Below, one piece after another: positions 35,402 through 44,296 of a stretch of DNA of 64,000 nt. Origin of the DNA: Martinezella lusitana (GTDB lineage: Bacteria; Pseudomonadota; Alphaproteobacteria; Rhizobiales; Rhizobiaceae); contig NZ_FMAF01000001.1 in the NCBI RefSeq assembly GCF_900094565.1, positions 186,001 to 250,000 on the forward strand. Direction: 5' to 3'. Each line of letters starts with the position of its first letter. Positions within the stretch are counted from its first letter, which is position 1. Under the pieces are notes generated by a model. It saw nothing but the letters and a program-made list of their open reading frames with translations. It was not told where the DNA came from and searched no databases. The translations under genes were made by a program, and so were the position numbers.

Positions 35402-36268
35402 ATGTCCGCTCGTCCTAAAATTCTGATCACCGGCGCCACCGACGGCATCGGTCAACTCGCCGCTTTGAGCCTGGCCCGATGCGGGGCGCACCTCATCCTG
35501 ACCGCGCGCAGCAAGGCCAAGGCCGACCAAACTTGCGCCGCGATCGAGGCAGTCGCGCCCGGCACGCCGGTCGATGTGCATTTCGTCGACTTCTCCGACT
35601 TGGCGGCGGTGGTGAGGACCGGCAAGGCCATTGCTGCGCGGCATCCGCGCATTGATGTGCTCATCAACAATGCGGGACTGCACGCCTTCGAGCAGCGCGT
35701 CACCGCGCACGGCTATGCGGAAATGATTGCCGTCAACTATTTCGCTCCCTGGTTGCTGACGGATACGCTGCGCGAAACCCTCGTGCATTCTGCGCCATCG
35801 CGCATCGTGACCGTCGGCTCGGAAGCCTCGCGCCAGAGTGGCGCTTTCGACATCGAAAAGGATTTGCTCGACATCGCCCCCTTCACCGCACGGGGATCCT
35901 CAAGGATCTATGGCCGCACCAAGCTTCTGGACATCATGTTCTCCCTCGAACTAGCCCGGCAGCTCGACGGGACGGGGGTCGTCGTCAATTGCCTATGTCC
36001 GGGTTTCAATGTCACCGGGCTCGGCCGTGAACTCAGCTTTGCTCGTCCAGTCGCCGGGTTGCTGACGTGGCTTGGCATTGGCAATCCCGAGCGTGGCGCA
36101 GGGGCCATCGTGAGGCTGGCCACCGATCCGGCCTTCGGCAAACAGACCGGGGCATATGTCTCGGCGAAGAGTGCGCGCCTGCTGACGCCTGTTGCCCCCG
36201 CGGATAACGAGGAAGCACGGCGACAATTGTGGAAAAAGACGACTGAAACGCTTTCCCGCTTCCGCTGA
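35402..36268 (+). CDS. short-chain dehydrogenase/reductase
   Basis: 288 aa. Rossmann motif TGATDGIG (10-17), NNAG at the end of beta-4, and the active-site set Ser in VTVGSEAS with Tyr-x3-Lys in IYGRTK. The long C-terminal part (PGFNVTGLGREL onward) resembles the retinol-dehydrogenase/WW-oxidoreductase-like SDRs. Arg34-type residues after beta-2 (TARSKAKA) suggest NADP preference. The substrate is unknown. Its expression is probably controlled by the divergent MarR regulator. Confidence 0.88.
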   Translation: MSARPKILITGATDGIGQLAALSLARCGAHLILTARSKAKADQTCAAIEAVAPGTPVDVHFVDFSDLAAVVRTGKAIAARHPRIDVLINNAGLHAFEQRVTAHGYAEMIAVNYFAPWLLTDTLRETLVHSAPSRIVTVGSEASRQSGAFDIEKDLLDIAPFTARGSSRIYGRTKLLDIMFSLELARQLDGTGVVVNCLCPGFNVTGLGRELSFARPVAGLLTWLGIGNPERGAGAIVRLATDPAFGKQTGAYVSAKSARLLTPVAPADNEEARRQLWKKTTETLSRFR

Positions 36269-36331
36269 TGCCGTGCGGCATTCGGCGGCGGTTAAGTAGA
36301 ATATCGCGACATGGCGTAGAAATGGTGGGGC

Positions 36332-36421
36332 TGGCGGAGAAGATGGGATTCGAACCCACGATACCATCTCTGGTATACTCCCTTAGCAGGGGAGCGCCTT
36401 CGACCACTCGGCCACCTCTCC
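36332..36421 (-). tRNA. tRNA-Ser (anticodon GCU)
   Basis: 90 nt on the minus strand with encoded 3' CCA. The acceptor stem GGAGAGG pairs with CTTCTCC (one G-T). The anticodon loop is CTGCTAA, giving GCU, which reads AGC/AGU. The long variable arm (GGGAGTATACCAGAGATGGTATC) marks a class II serine tRNA, and the T arm is GGGTTCGAATCCC. Confidence 0.95.
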
Positions 36422-36550
36422 GGTGCGGCCCTGATAGGGCCATTCATTTATCGACGCAAGCGCTTTTTCATCTCCGCGCATGTTCTCCATGCATTAAGAC
36501 GGCGAGAGCAGCCTGCGGAGGCGAACCTCATAGCCGGCTTGCAGTTGATA

Positions 36551-37768
36551 TCAAACCAGGAGCTGTTTGATATCCGCAGCCGGATCGGCCAGAACGGCTT
36601 TCGACGGATTGACGCCCGTTTCCAGCAGCTTCTTGCCGGTAACATAGGCTTTTGCGTCGTTGACGGCATCGACAGCGATGAAACGGCCCTGCTTGAAATA
36701 CCAGACGGAAACGGAGCCCTCGCGGGCGCCGGCGCGCATCAACGTTTCGTCATAGCCGAGGTTGAAACCGGCGATCTGCAGTTTCACGTCGTATTGATCC
36801 GACCAGAACCACGGCTTCGGATCATAGGCCTCGTTGCCACCAGCAATGATCTCGGCTGCGGCTTCCGCCTGATCGACGGCGTTCTGGACCGATTCGAGTC
36901 GGATCCGCCCGCCCTCCCATGGCAGCTCGACACAATCACCCACGGCGAAAATGGATGGATCAGAGGTGCGGACGAACGAATCGACGACGATGCCGTTGCC
37001 GACCTCAAGGCCGGCTTCCTTGGCGAGCCTGTCATTCGGGGCGACACCGATACCGACGACGACGAAGTCGACATCTATGGTGGATCCGTCCGAAAGCTCC
37101 GCGGCGGCGACATGACCGTTCCTGCCGACGAGCTGCTTCAGTCCGGTCTTCTCGCGAATGACGACATCATGCTTGCTGTGTATCGCCCTGAAGATATCGG
37201 CCGTCTCCTTGGCCGCGACACGCTGCAGGATTCTGTCGCTCATTTCGATCAGGGTGACCTCGAGGCCGCGATGGCGCGCGACAGCGGCGGCCTCAAGTCC
37301 GATATACCCCCCACCGATGATGAGGACCCGGCGTCCGGGGCGCATCTCGCCCGCAAGAAGATCCGCATCGCGCTTGTCGCGGGCGAGATAGACGCCTTCG
37401 AGCGTGCCACCGACGGAAGGCGGCAGCCGACGCGGAGTGGCCCCCGTCGCAAGCGCCAGCGTTTCATAGCCCAGCACCGAGCCGTCCTGCATGACGATCT
37501 GCTTTGCGGCGCGGTTGATCTGCTCGACCCAGGTGGACAGACGGATATCGACATTGTTGTCGGCATACCAATGTTCCGGGCGGAACAGCAGGCGATCGAA
37601 CGTCATCTCGCCGAGCAGATATTTCTTGGTCAATGGCGGTCGCTGATAGGGAAGGCTCTCCTCCGCACCAACGATGGTGATGGGCCTGGAATCACCAAGT
37701 GCCCGCAATTTGGCTGCGAGCGCAAAGCCCGCCTGCCCGGCCCCGATAATGACCAATCTGCCCGTCAC
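36551..37768 (-). CDS. FAD-dependent pyridine nucleotide-disulfide-type oxidoreductase (ferredoxin reductase-like)
   Basis: 405 aa. FAD-binding GAGQAG (9-14), ATG motif LATGATPRR, NAD(P)-binding RVLIIGGGYIGLEAAA near residue 150, and FAVGDC. The C-terminal reductase domain (PWFWSDQYDVKLQIAG) matches the putidaredoxin/rhodocoxin reductase group, which passes electrons from NAD(P)H to a [2Fe-2S] ferredoxin. No ferredoxin or oxygenase gene is adjacent, so the partner is unknown. Monocistronic, between tRNA-Ser and the Gfo/Idh/MocA gene. Confidence 0.9.
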   Translation of the reverse strand: MTGRLVIIGAGQAGFALAAKLRALGDSRPITIVGAEESLPYQRPPLTKKYLLGEMTFDRLLFRPEHWYADNNVDIRLSTWVEQINRAAKQIVMQDGSVLGYETLALATGATPRRLPPSVGGTLEGVYLARDKRDADLLAGEMRPGRRVLIIGGGYIGLEAAAVARHRGLEVTLIEMSDRILQRVAAKETADIFRAIHSKHDVVIREKTGLKQLVGRNGHVAAAELSDGSTIDVDFVVVGIGVAPNDRLAKEAGLEVGNGIVVDSFVRTSDPSIFAVGDCVELPWEGGRIRLESVQNAVDQAEAAAEIIAGGNEAYDPKPWFWSDQYDVKLQIAGFNLGYDETLMRAGAREGSVSVWYFKQGRFIAVDAVNDAKAYVTGKKLLETGVNPSKAVLADPAADIKQLLV

Positions 37769-38013
37769 GATCCGTACTCCATTGTTATCATGGCGATCCG
37801 CCGGCGTGATGCGGGACGGATGCGTCTATGGATTTCAGGGGTAACGCTTACACCTGCAAGCGTCAATCACGACTGACCCTGCGCCAAGGATCGGGAGAAA
37901 ATTAGGCCGGCAGCCAAGAGCGGCGGACCTCCGGCCGAAGCCGAACTGCCGCTCCATCTCTTTTTCTGCCGCACGTGTGCCGCGCCAGGTGGGTCCACCC
38001 GACTGCAAAATGC

Positions 38014-39132
38014 CTAATCGACGATTTCGATCCAACGCCGCTCGTGGAACGATCGCGCCATGGCATGAACAGACTTTTCGATGCGCAGGCCATCCGCGAA
38101 AGCGACGACGGACGCAACTTGCCCGGAAATGGCGCGGATCAGCTCGCGGCATTCGATGATCTTCAGATCGTTGAAGCCGAGGCCATGGCCGGGCGCCGGG
38201 ATGAAGCGATCGTAGGGCTTGTGCGCGGGGGCGGCGAGAACCTTGCGGAATCCCTGTTCGCTATCCCTGCCCTCGGCCTGGTAAAGCTCGAATTCGTTCA
38301 TGCGCTCCTGATCATAGGAGATCGACCCCTTGGAGCCGAAGATCTGCAAGGCGATACGGCCCTTGCGGCCCCAGGCCGAGCGATTGGCCATGAGCACGGC
38401 GGAAATGCCGCCTCCCAGCCGCATCAGCACATTGGCGAGATCGTGATTTTCGACGGTGCGGCGGCCGCCGTCCTTCAATGGCCGCTCGGCATAGGGCTTC
38501 GCCATATCGGTGATGACAGCTTCGACATGACCGAACAGGAACCACAGCAGCGAGAGAGGATGCACGGCAAAATCATCAAGAGCGCCGTAACCCGAGGCAA
38601 GCTCGCTCTTCCAGTAGAACAGGCCGTTTGGATCGGCCATGAAATCCTCGTCCATCTCGACGCGGACGTGATTGACCGCGCCGATCGCACCCTCTCCGAT
38701 CAGCGCCTTGATGTGCCGCATCACCGGGTTCTGGATATAATTGTAGCCGAGAACGGCAACCTTGCCGGAAGCCCTGGCGGCAGCCAACATGCGTTCGGCA
38801 TCGCCATAGGCAGGCGCCATCGGCTTTTCGCACCAGACATGCTTGCCGGCTTCGAGAGCTGCAATCGCCATTTCCGGGTGGAACTGATTGGGCGTCGTGA
38901 CGGAAACGACATCGACATCGGGATCGGCAACAAGCTCGCGCCAGTTGGCCGTCGCCTTTTCGAAGCCGAATTCGTCGCCCCGTGCCTTCGCCAGATCGGC
39001 ATTGGCCTCGGCCAGATGCACCAGGCGCGGCCGCGCGACATCGCCGAACACGGTCTTGACCGCATTCCACGCCAGCGCATGGCATTTGCCCATGTAGCCG
39101 GTTCCGATCAATCCAACGCCCAACGGCTTCAT
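38014..39132 (-). CDS. Gfo/Idh/MocA family dehydrogenase, inositol-locus associated
   Basis: 372 aa. N-terminal Rossmann fold (GVGLIGTGYMGKCHA) and the EKP motif in WCEKPMAPAYGDAERM, where Lys is catalytic. The C-terminal half (DFAVHPLSLLWFLFG) belongs to the GFO_IDH_MocA C domain. GGGAGG 8 nt upstream sets the ATG at 39132. The gene is divergent from iolR. An orthologous position next to iolR in Sinorhizobium meliloti suggests use of an inositol isomer such as scyllo-inositol; that is inference. It could instead act on another sugar. Confidence 0.85.
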   Translation of the reverse strand: MKPLGVGLIGTGYMGKCHALAWNAVKTVFGDVARPRLVHLAEANADLAKARGDEFGFEKATANWRELVADPDVDVVSVTTPNQFHPEMAIAALEAGKHVWCEKPMAPAYGDAERMLAAARASGKVAVLGYNYIQNPVMRHIKALIGEGAIGAVNHVRVEMDEDFMADPNGLFYWKSELASGYGALDDFAVHPLSLLWFLFGHVEAVITDMAKPYAERPLKDGGRRTVENHDLANVLMRLGGGISAVLMANRSAWGRKGRIALQIFGSKGSISYDQERMNEFELYQAEGRDSEQGFRKVLAAPAHKPYDRFIPAPGHGLGFNDLKIIECRELIRAISGQVASVVAFADGLRIEKSVHAMARSFHERRWIEIVD

Positions 39133-39318
39133 TTGCCTGTCCTCCCACATCATCTCCCGAAGTTGGGCTGATTTTTGGAATATCTGGACCGTTTTGACAA
39201 GCGCACTCCGGCGACCGCCGTCGCCACAACTCACAAAAAATCTAAGTTATATGTTCTAAATCATTCACTTAAAAATATTCGTGCTGGATGAATCAAAATC
39301 CGCTATCGTTGCGAATAT

Positions 39319-39332
39319 GGAATATTTGTTTC
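39319..39332. promoter_or_regulatory. IolR-type operator (one mismatch)
   Basis: GGAA-TATTTG-TTTC differs in one base from GGAA-N6-TTCC and is followed by ATTA, as is the second site before iolC. It lies 33 bp before iolR, in the region shared with the divergent dehydrogenase gene. Confidence 0.45.
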
Positions 39333-39364
39333 ATTAGCGGGTGTGGCGGCGGAAGGACGGGGGC

Positions 39365-40237
39365 ATGGACAATAGCATCGACACGCAGATCAGGGTGCCA
39401 CGTGACTTCGAAAGCCTGCGCAGCATCATCATAGAGCGCAAGAATGCCATGCCGAAGCGCCTTGCACAGGTGGCGGCCTTCGCGCTTGCCAATCCCGACG
39501 AGATCGCCTTCGGCACGACAGCCAGCATTGCTATGGCGGCCGAAGTCCAGCCGTCGACGCTGGTGCGCCTGGCCCACCATCTCGGCTATGTGGGCTTTTC
39601 CGACCTGCAGAGCATCTTTCGCGAGAGGTTGCGCGATCGGACGCTGAGCTACGAAGAGCGGCTGGTAACGCTGGAGCGCTCCGGTATCACGGACGAGGAG
39701 GCCGGCATTCTCTCCGGCTTCCTCTCTGCTGCCAGCCAATCGGTCAACAAACTCGCCGCCACCATCGAGACGGAAACCTTTACCAAAGCAATCGATGTGC
39801 TTGCTGCCGCGGAGACGATCTATCTCATCGCCAAGCGCCGCTCATACCCGTTGACGGCGCATATGACCTACGCCTTCTCCAAGCTGAACATACGCCACCA
39901 GATCGTCGCCTCGCCAAACGGCATCGATGGCGAGATTACCCGCTTCGCCACACAGAAAGATGCGGCGATCGCCGCGAGCTTTTCCCCTTATGCCGCTGAT
40001 AGCCTGGCGCAGGCGGAGGATCTCGCCGCGCGCAACGTGCCCGTCATCGCCATCACCGATTCGGCCTTCTCGCCGCTCACCGCCTGCGCCACCCATTGGT
40101 TCGAAGTGGCCGAAGCCGACTTTGCCGGCTTCCGCTCGCTGTCGGCCTCGATGGCGCTCATCATGGCCTTTCCCGTCGCCATCGCGGAGCGTCGGCGAAA
40201 AAGCGGGATAAAAGCAGACAAAACGAAAATGGAATAA
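39365..40237 (+). CDS. iolR: MurR/RpiR family regulator IolR
   Basis: 290 aa. N-terminal HTH_6 domain (ASIAMAAEVQPSTLVRLAHH, GFSDLQSIFRERL) and a C-terminal SIS sugar-isomerase-fold domain (about 130-265; ETIYLIAKRRSYPL, IAITDSAFSPLTACA) that binds a phosphorylated sugar-like inducer. In S. meliloti the equivalent IolR represses inositol genes and is relieved by a pathway intermediate. The start ATG 39365 follows AAGGACGGGGG; a GTG at 39341 is possible. Immediately upstream of iolC, with operators overlapping its own stop codon. Confidence 0.9.
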   Translation: MDNSIDTQIRVPRDFESLRSIIIERKNAMPKRLAQVAAFALANPDEIAFGTTASIAMAAEVQPSTLVRLAHHLGYVGFSDLQSIFRERLRDRTLSYEERLVTLERSGITDEEAGILSGFLSAASQSVNKLAATIETETFTKAIDVLAAAETIYLIAKRRSYPLTAHMTYAFSKLNIRHQIVASPNGIDGEITRFATQKDAAIAASFSPYAADSLAQAEDLAARNVPVIAITDSAFSPLTACATHWFEVAEADFAGFRSLSASMALIMAFPVAIAERRRKSGIKADKTKME

Positions 40238-40274
40238 ACATTCCGAATTGACAAAATATCGGAACCAATGTTTC
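40231..40274. promoter_or_regulatory. paired IolR operators before iolC
   Basis: GGAA-TAAACA-TTCC (40231-40244) is a perfect match to the GGAA-N6-TTCC palindrome reported for rhizobial IolR. A second copy GGAA-CCAATG-TTTC (40261-40274) has one mismatch. They are 30 bp apart (about three helical turns) and lie 140-185 bp before the iolC ATG. Confidence 0.65.
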
Positions 40275-40415
40275 ATTACCGCCAGGATCACGGTCGTGGG
40301 AGATGACCGCCCGATCGACCACAACCGGGACAAAACGAACACCGGCACTTTCAATAATGCATGATCCCGGCGCAAGCTGAAGAGCAAGAGGGTCATGCTG
40401 GGACGGGAGGACATC

Positions 40416-42353
40416 ATGGCACACGACAATCCGGGCGCTCGGCCGGAGGCGAAACTCGATGTGATTACCATCGGCCGTTCCTCCGTCGATCTCTATGGCC
40501 AGCAGATCGGCTCGCGGCTGGAGGATATCGCCTCCTTCGCCAAGTCGGTGGGCGGCTGCCCGGCCAACATCGCCATCGGCACGGCACGGCTGGGACTGAA
40601 ATCCGGCCTCATCACCCGCGTCGGCGACGAACAGATGGGCCGTTTCATCCGCGAACAGTCGGCGCGCGAAGGTGTCGCCGTCGACGGGATCGCGACGGAC
40701 AAGGAGCGCCTGACAGCGCTGGTGCTGCTCGCGGTCGAGGCCGAGGGCGTCTCGCCGATGATCTTCTATCGCTCCGATTGCGCCGACATGGCGCTGGAGG
40801 AGAGCGATATCGACGAGGACTTCATCAAGTCCTCCGCTGCCGTTCTGGTTTCCGGAACGCATTTCTCCAAGCCGAACACCGAGGCCGCACAGCGCAAGGC
40901 AATCCGTATCGCCAAGGCGAACGGCCGCAAGGTGATTTTCGATATCGATTACCGGCCGAACCTCTGGGGCCTCGCCGGCCATGCCGAGGGGTTCGAGCGC
41001 TATGTGAAGTCGGATCGCGTTTCCTCGAAGATGAGGGAGACGCTACCGGATTGCGACCTGATCGTCGGTACGGAAGAGGAGATCATGATCGGTTCGGGCG
41101 TCGACGAGGTGCTCGGCGCGCTGAAGGAAATCCGCCGCCTGTCGCCCGCGATCATCGTGCTGAAGCGCGGTGCCATGGGCTGTATCGTCTATGAAGGCCC
41201 GATCTCGGACGACCTCGAGGCCGGCATCGTCGGCGAAGGATTCCCGATCGAGGTGTTCAATGTGCTCGGCGCCGGCGATGCTTTCATGTCCGGCTTCCTG
41301 CGCGGCTATTTGCGCGGCGAACCGCTGAAGACCTGCGCCACCTGGGCGAACGCCTGTGGCGCCTTCGCTGTCTCCCGTCTGCTCTGCTCGCCGGAATATC
41401 CGACCTGGACAGAGCTCGATTTCTTCCTCAAGACGGGTAGCAAGCACCGGGCATTGCGCAAGGATGAGGCGATCAACCACGTCCATTGGGCGACGACCCG
41501 TCGCGGTGACGAGATCCCGCTGCTGATGGCGCTTGCCATCGATCACCGCTCGCAGCTCGTTAGCGTTGCCGACGAACTGGGTGTCGGCCATGACAGGATC
41601 GTTGCTTTCAAGCGACTAGCCGTCGAGGCGGCGGCGCGGGTGGCCGACGGCCGGCCTGGCTACGGCATGCTGATCGATGAGCGCTTCGGCCGCGATGCGT
41701 TCTTCGATGCCGCAACCAAGAATTTCTCCTGGATTGGACGGCCGGTCGAACTGCCGGGATCGAAACCGCTGAAATTCGAGTTCAGCCAGGATATCGGCTC
41801 GCAGCTCGTCGAATGGCCGCTCAATCATTGCATCAAATGCCTTTGCTTCTACCATCCGGACGACCCGAAGGAATTGAAGGCGGAGCAGCAGGAGAAGCTG
41901 CGGACGCTGTTCGAGGCAGCGCGAAAGGTCGGCCGCGAACTGCTGGTCGAAATCATCGCCGGCAAGAATGGTCCGCTCACCGACGACACGATCTCGACCG
42001 CCATGGAAGAGCTCTATGCGCTCGGCATCAAACCGGATTGGTGGAAGCTGGAGCCGCAGGAATCGAGCGCCGCGTGGAAAAAAATCGATGCCGTGATCGC
42101 CAAAAATGATCCATGGTGCCGGGGTATCGTGTTGCTCGGTCTGGAGGCACCGGCAGAGGAACTGATCCGCAGCTTCGAGGCGACGCTGGCCGCACCCTCG
42201 GTCAAGGGTTTCGCCGTCGGGCGAACGATCTTTTCCGATGCGGCACGGGCCTGGCTGTCAGGCAGCATGAACGACGAGGAAGCGATTGCCGACATGGCCG
42301 GCCGCTTCCGGCAACTGACCCAGGCGTGGCTGAAAACCCGCGGCCTGCAATAG
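40416..42353 (+). CDS. iolC: 5-dehydro-2-deoxygluconokinase fused to DUF2090 aldolase-like domain
   Basis: 645 aa, about twice the length of a stand-alone IolC. Residues about 10-320 are a PfkB sugar kinase (DVITIGRSSVDLYG, the GGCPANIA loop, and NVLGAGDAFMSGF with the catalytic Asp). It phosphorylates 2-deoxy-5-keto-gluconate. Residues about 335-640 are DUF2090 (LLMALAIDHRSQL, FKFEFSQDIGS-like and WKLEP segments), a TIM-barrel related to class I aldolases. This part may cleave the kinase product, giving both IolC and IolJ steps in one chain. GGGAGG 6 nt upstream supports the ATG at 40416. First gene of iolCDEB. Confidence 0.93.
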   Translation: MAHDNPGARPEAKLDVITIGRSSVDLYGQQIGSRLEDIASFAKSVGGCPANIAIGTARLGLKSGLITRVGDEQMGRFIREQSAREGVAVDGIATDKERLTALVLLAVEAEGVSPMIFYRSDCADMALEESDIDEDFIKSSAAVLVSGTHFSKPNTEAAQRKAIRIAKANGRKVIFDIDYRPNLWGLAGHAEGFERYVKSDRVSSKMRETLPDCDLIVGTEEEIMIGSGVDEVLGALKEIRRLSPAIIVLKRGAMGCIVYEGPISDDLEAGIVGEGFPIEVFNVLGAGDAFMSGFLRGYLRGEPLKTCATWANACGAFAVSRLLCSPEYPTWTELDFFLKTGSKHRALRKDEAINHVHWATTRRGDEIPLLMALAIDHRSQLVSVADELGVGHDRIVAFKRLAVEAAARVADGRPGYGMLIDERFGRDAFFDAATKNFSWIGRPVELPGSKPLKFEFSQDIGSQLVEWPLNHCIKCLCFYHPDDPKELKAEQQEKLRTLFEAARKVGRELLVEIIAGKNGPLTDDTISTAMEELYALGIKPDWWKLEPQESSAAWKKIDAVIAKNDPWCRGIVLLGLEAPAEELIRSFEATLAAPSVKGFAVGRTIFSDAARAWLSGSMNDEEAIADMAGRFRQLTQAWLKTRGLQ

Positions 42354-42378
42354 TTTAAAAGCATTTGGGAGGCGCCCC

Positions 42379-44229
42379 ATGGGCAAGACGATCCGATTGA
42401 CGATGGCGCAGGCCGTCGCACATTTCCTCAAGAAGCAGATGACCATCATCGACGGACAGAAGCAGCCGATCTTCGGCGGCGTCTGGGCGATCTTCGGTCA
42501 TGGCAACGTCGCCGGCATCGGCGAGGCGCTCTATCAGGTGCGCGAGGAGCTGCCGACCTATCGCGCTCACAACGAGCAGGGCATGGCCCATGCCGCCATC
42601 GCCTATGCCAAGGCGAGCTTCCGCCAGCGCTTCATGGCCTGCACCACGTCGATCGGCCCCGGCGCGCTGAACATGGTGACTGCCGCAGGTGTCGCGCATG
42701 TCAACCGCATCCCCGTTCTCTTCCTCCCCGGCGACGTCTTCGCCAACCGCGCGCCCGATCCGGTGCTGCAGCAGATCGAGGATTTCGGCGACGGCACGGT
42801 CTCCGCCAATGATGCCTTCCGCCCGGTTTCGCGCTATTTCGACCGCATCACCCGGCCGGAGCAGATCATCACGGCGCTGAAGCGCGCCATGCAGGTACTG
42901 ACCGATCCGCTCGATTGCGGTCCGGTGACCCTGTCGCTTTGCCAGGATGTGCAGGCGGAAGCCTTCGACTATCCCGAGAGCTTCTTCGAGGAACATGTCT
43001 GGACGACGCGACGCCCGCAGCCGGATGCCGACGAGCTGGCGAATGCCGTTGCGCTGATCCGCAAATCCGAAAAGCCGGTTATCCTTGCCGGCGGCGGCGT
43101 GCTCTATTCACAGGCGACCAAGGAACTGACTGCTTTCGCCGAAGCGCATGGCATCCCCGTCGTCGTTACGCAGGCCGGCAAGTCGGCGATCGACGAGAGG
43201 CATCCGCTGGCGCTCGGCTCGGTCGGGGTCACAGGCACGTCGGCCGCCAATGCCATTGCCGAGGACACCGATCTGGTGATCGCCGTCGGCACCCGCTGCC
43301 AGGACTTCACCACCGGCTCCTGGGCGCTGTTCAAGAACGATAAGATGGTCATCATCGCCCTCAACATCGCGGCCTATGATGCATTGAAGCATGATAGTCA
43401 CCCACTGGTGACGGATGCGCGCGAAGGTCTGAAGGCACTCGGCGCCGGCCTTGCCGGCTGGCGGGCTCCGGCCTCGCTCGCGGAGCAGGCAACGCGGGAG
43501 AAGAAGGTCTGGATGGAGGCCGCCGCCAAGGCGATGGCGACCACGAATGCCGCCCTGCCCTCCGACGCCCAGGTGATCGGCGCCGTCACGCGCACGCTCG
43601 GCGGCGATAAAACCATCGTGCTGTGCGCCGCCGGCGGCCTGCCGGGCGAGCTGCACAAGCTCTGGCCGGCAACCGCGCCCGGCAGCTACCACATGGAATA
43701 CGGCTTCTCCTGCATGGGTTACGAGATCGCTGGCGGCCTCGGCGCAAAGATGGCGCGGCCGGACAAGGACGTTGTCGTCATGGTTGGCGACGGCTCCTAC
43801 ATGATGCTGAATTCGGAGCTGGCGACCTCGGTCATGCTCGGCCTGAAGCTCACAGTCATCCTCCTCGATAACAGGGGCTACGGCTGCATCAACCGGCTGC
43901 AGATGGCAACCGGCGGCGCGAACTTCAACAATCTGCTGAAGGATTCGTACCATGAGGTGATGCCGGACATCGACTTCAGGGCGCATGCCGCGAGCATGGG
44001 CGCGGTTGCCGTGAAAGTCGCCTCCATCGCCGAACTGGAACAGGCGATCGAGGCATCGAAGAAGAACGAGCGCACCTCGGTCATCGTCATCGACACCGAT
44101 CCGCTGATCACGACGGATGAAGGCGGTCACTGGTGGGACGTCGCCGTTCCCGAAGTCAGCCCCCGGCTTGAGGTCAACAAGGCCCGTGCCGCCTACGAAA
44201 AAGCGCGCGCCGTCCAGCGTATCGGCTGA
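42379..44229 (+). CDS. iolD: 3D-(3,5/4)-trihydroxycyclohexane-1,2-dione acylhydrolase
   Basis: 616 aa thiamine-diphosphate enzyme that opens the inositol-derived ring to 5-deoxy-glucuronate. Pyr domain with YRAHNEQGMAHAAIAYAK (catalytic Glu in NEQ), a central domain, and a PP domain with the ThDP/Mg motif GDGSYMMLNSELATSV...NRGYG. 25 bp after iolC, with GGGAGG before the ATG. Confidence 0.95.
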   Translation: MGKTIRLTMAQAVAHFLKKQMTIIDGQKQPIFGGVWAIFGHGNVAGIGEALYQVREELPTYRAHNEQGMAHAAIAYAKASFRQRFMACTTSIGPGALNMVTAAGVAHVNRIPVLFLPGDVFANRAPDPVLQQIEDFGDGTVSANDAFRPVSRYFDRITRPEQIITALKRAMQVLTDPLDCGPVTLSLCQDVQAEAFDYPESFFEEHVWTTRRPQPDADELANAVALIRKSEKPVILAGGGVLYSQATKELTAFAEAHGIPVVVTQAGKSAIDERHPLALGSVGVTGTSAANAIAEDTDLVIAVGTRCQDFTTGSWALFKNDKMVIIALNIAAYDALKHDSHPLVTDAREGLKALGAGLAGWRAPASLAEQATREKKVWMEAAAKAMATTNAALPSDAQVIGAVTRTLGGDKTIVLCAAGGLPGELHKLWPATAPGSYHMEYGFSCMGYEIAGGLGAKMARPDKDVVVMVGDGSYMMLNSELATSVMLGLKLTVILLDNRGYGCINRLQMATGGANFNNLLKDSYHEVMPDIDFRAHAASMGAVAVKVASIAELEQAIEASKKNERTSVIVIDTDPLITTDEGGHWWDVAVPEVSPRLEVNKARAAYEKARAVQRIG

Positions 44230-44296
44230 TCGATTTCTTTCATTTTTCCGGAGGAGCTTTTCGGCTCCTCCAACACTATTTTCAAGGAGACCATTG

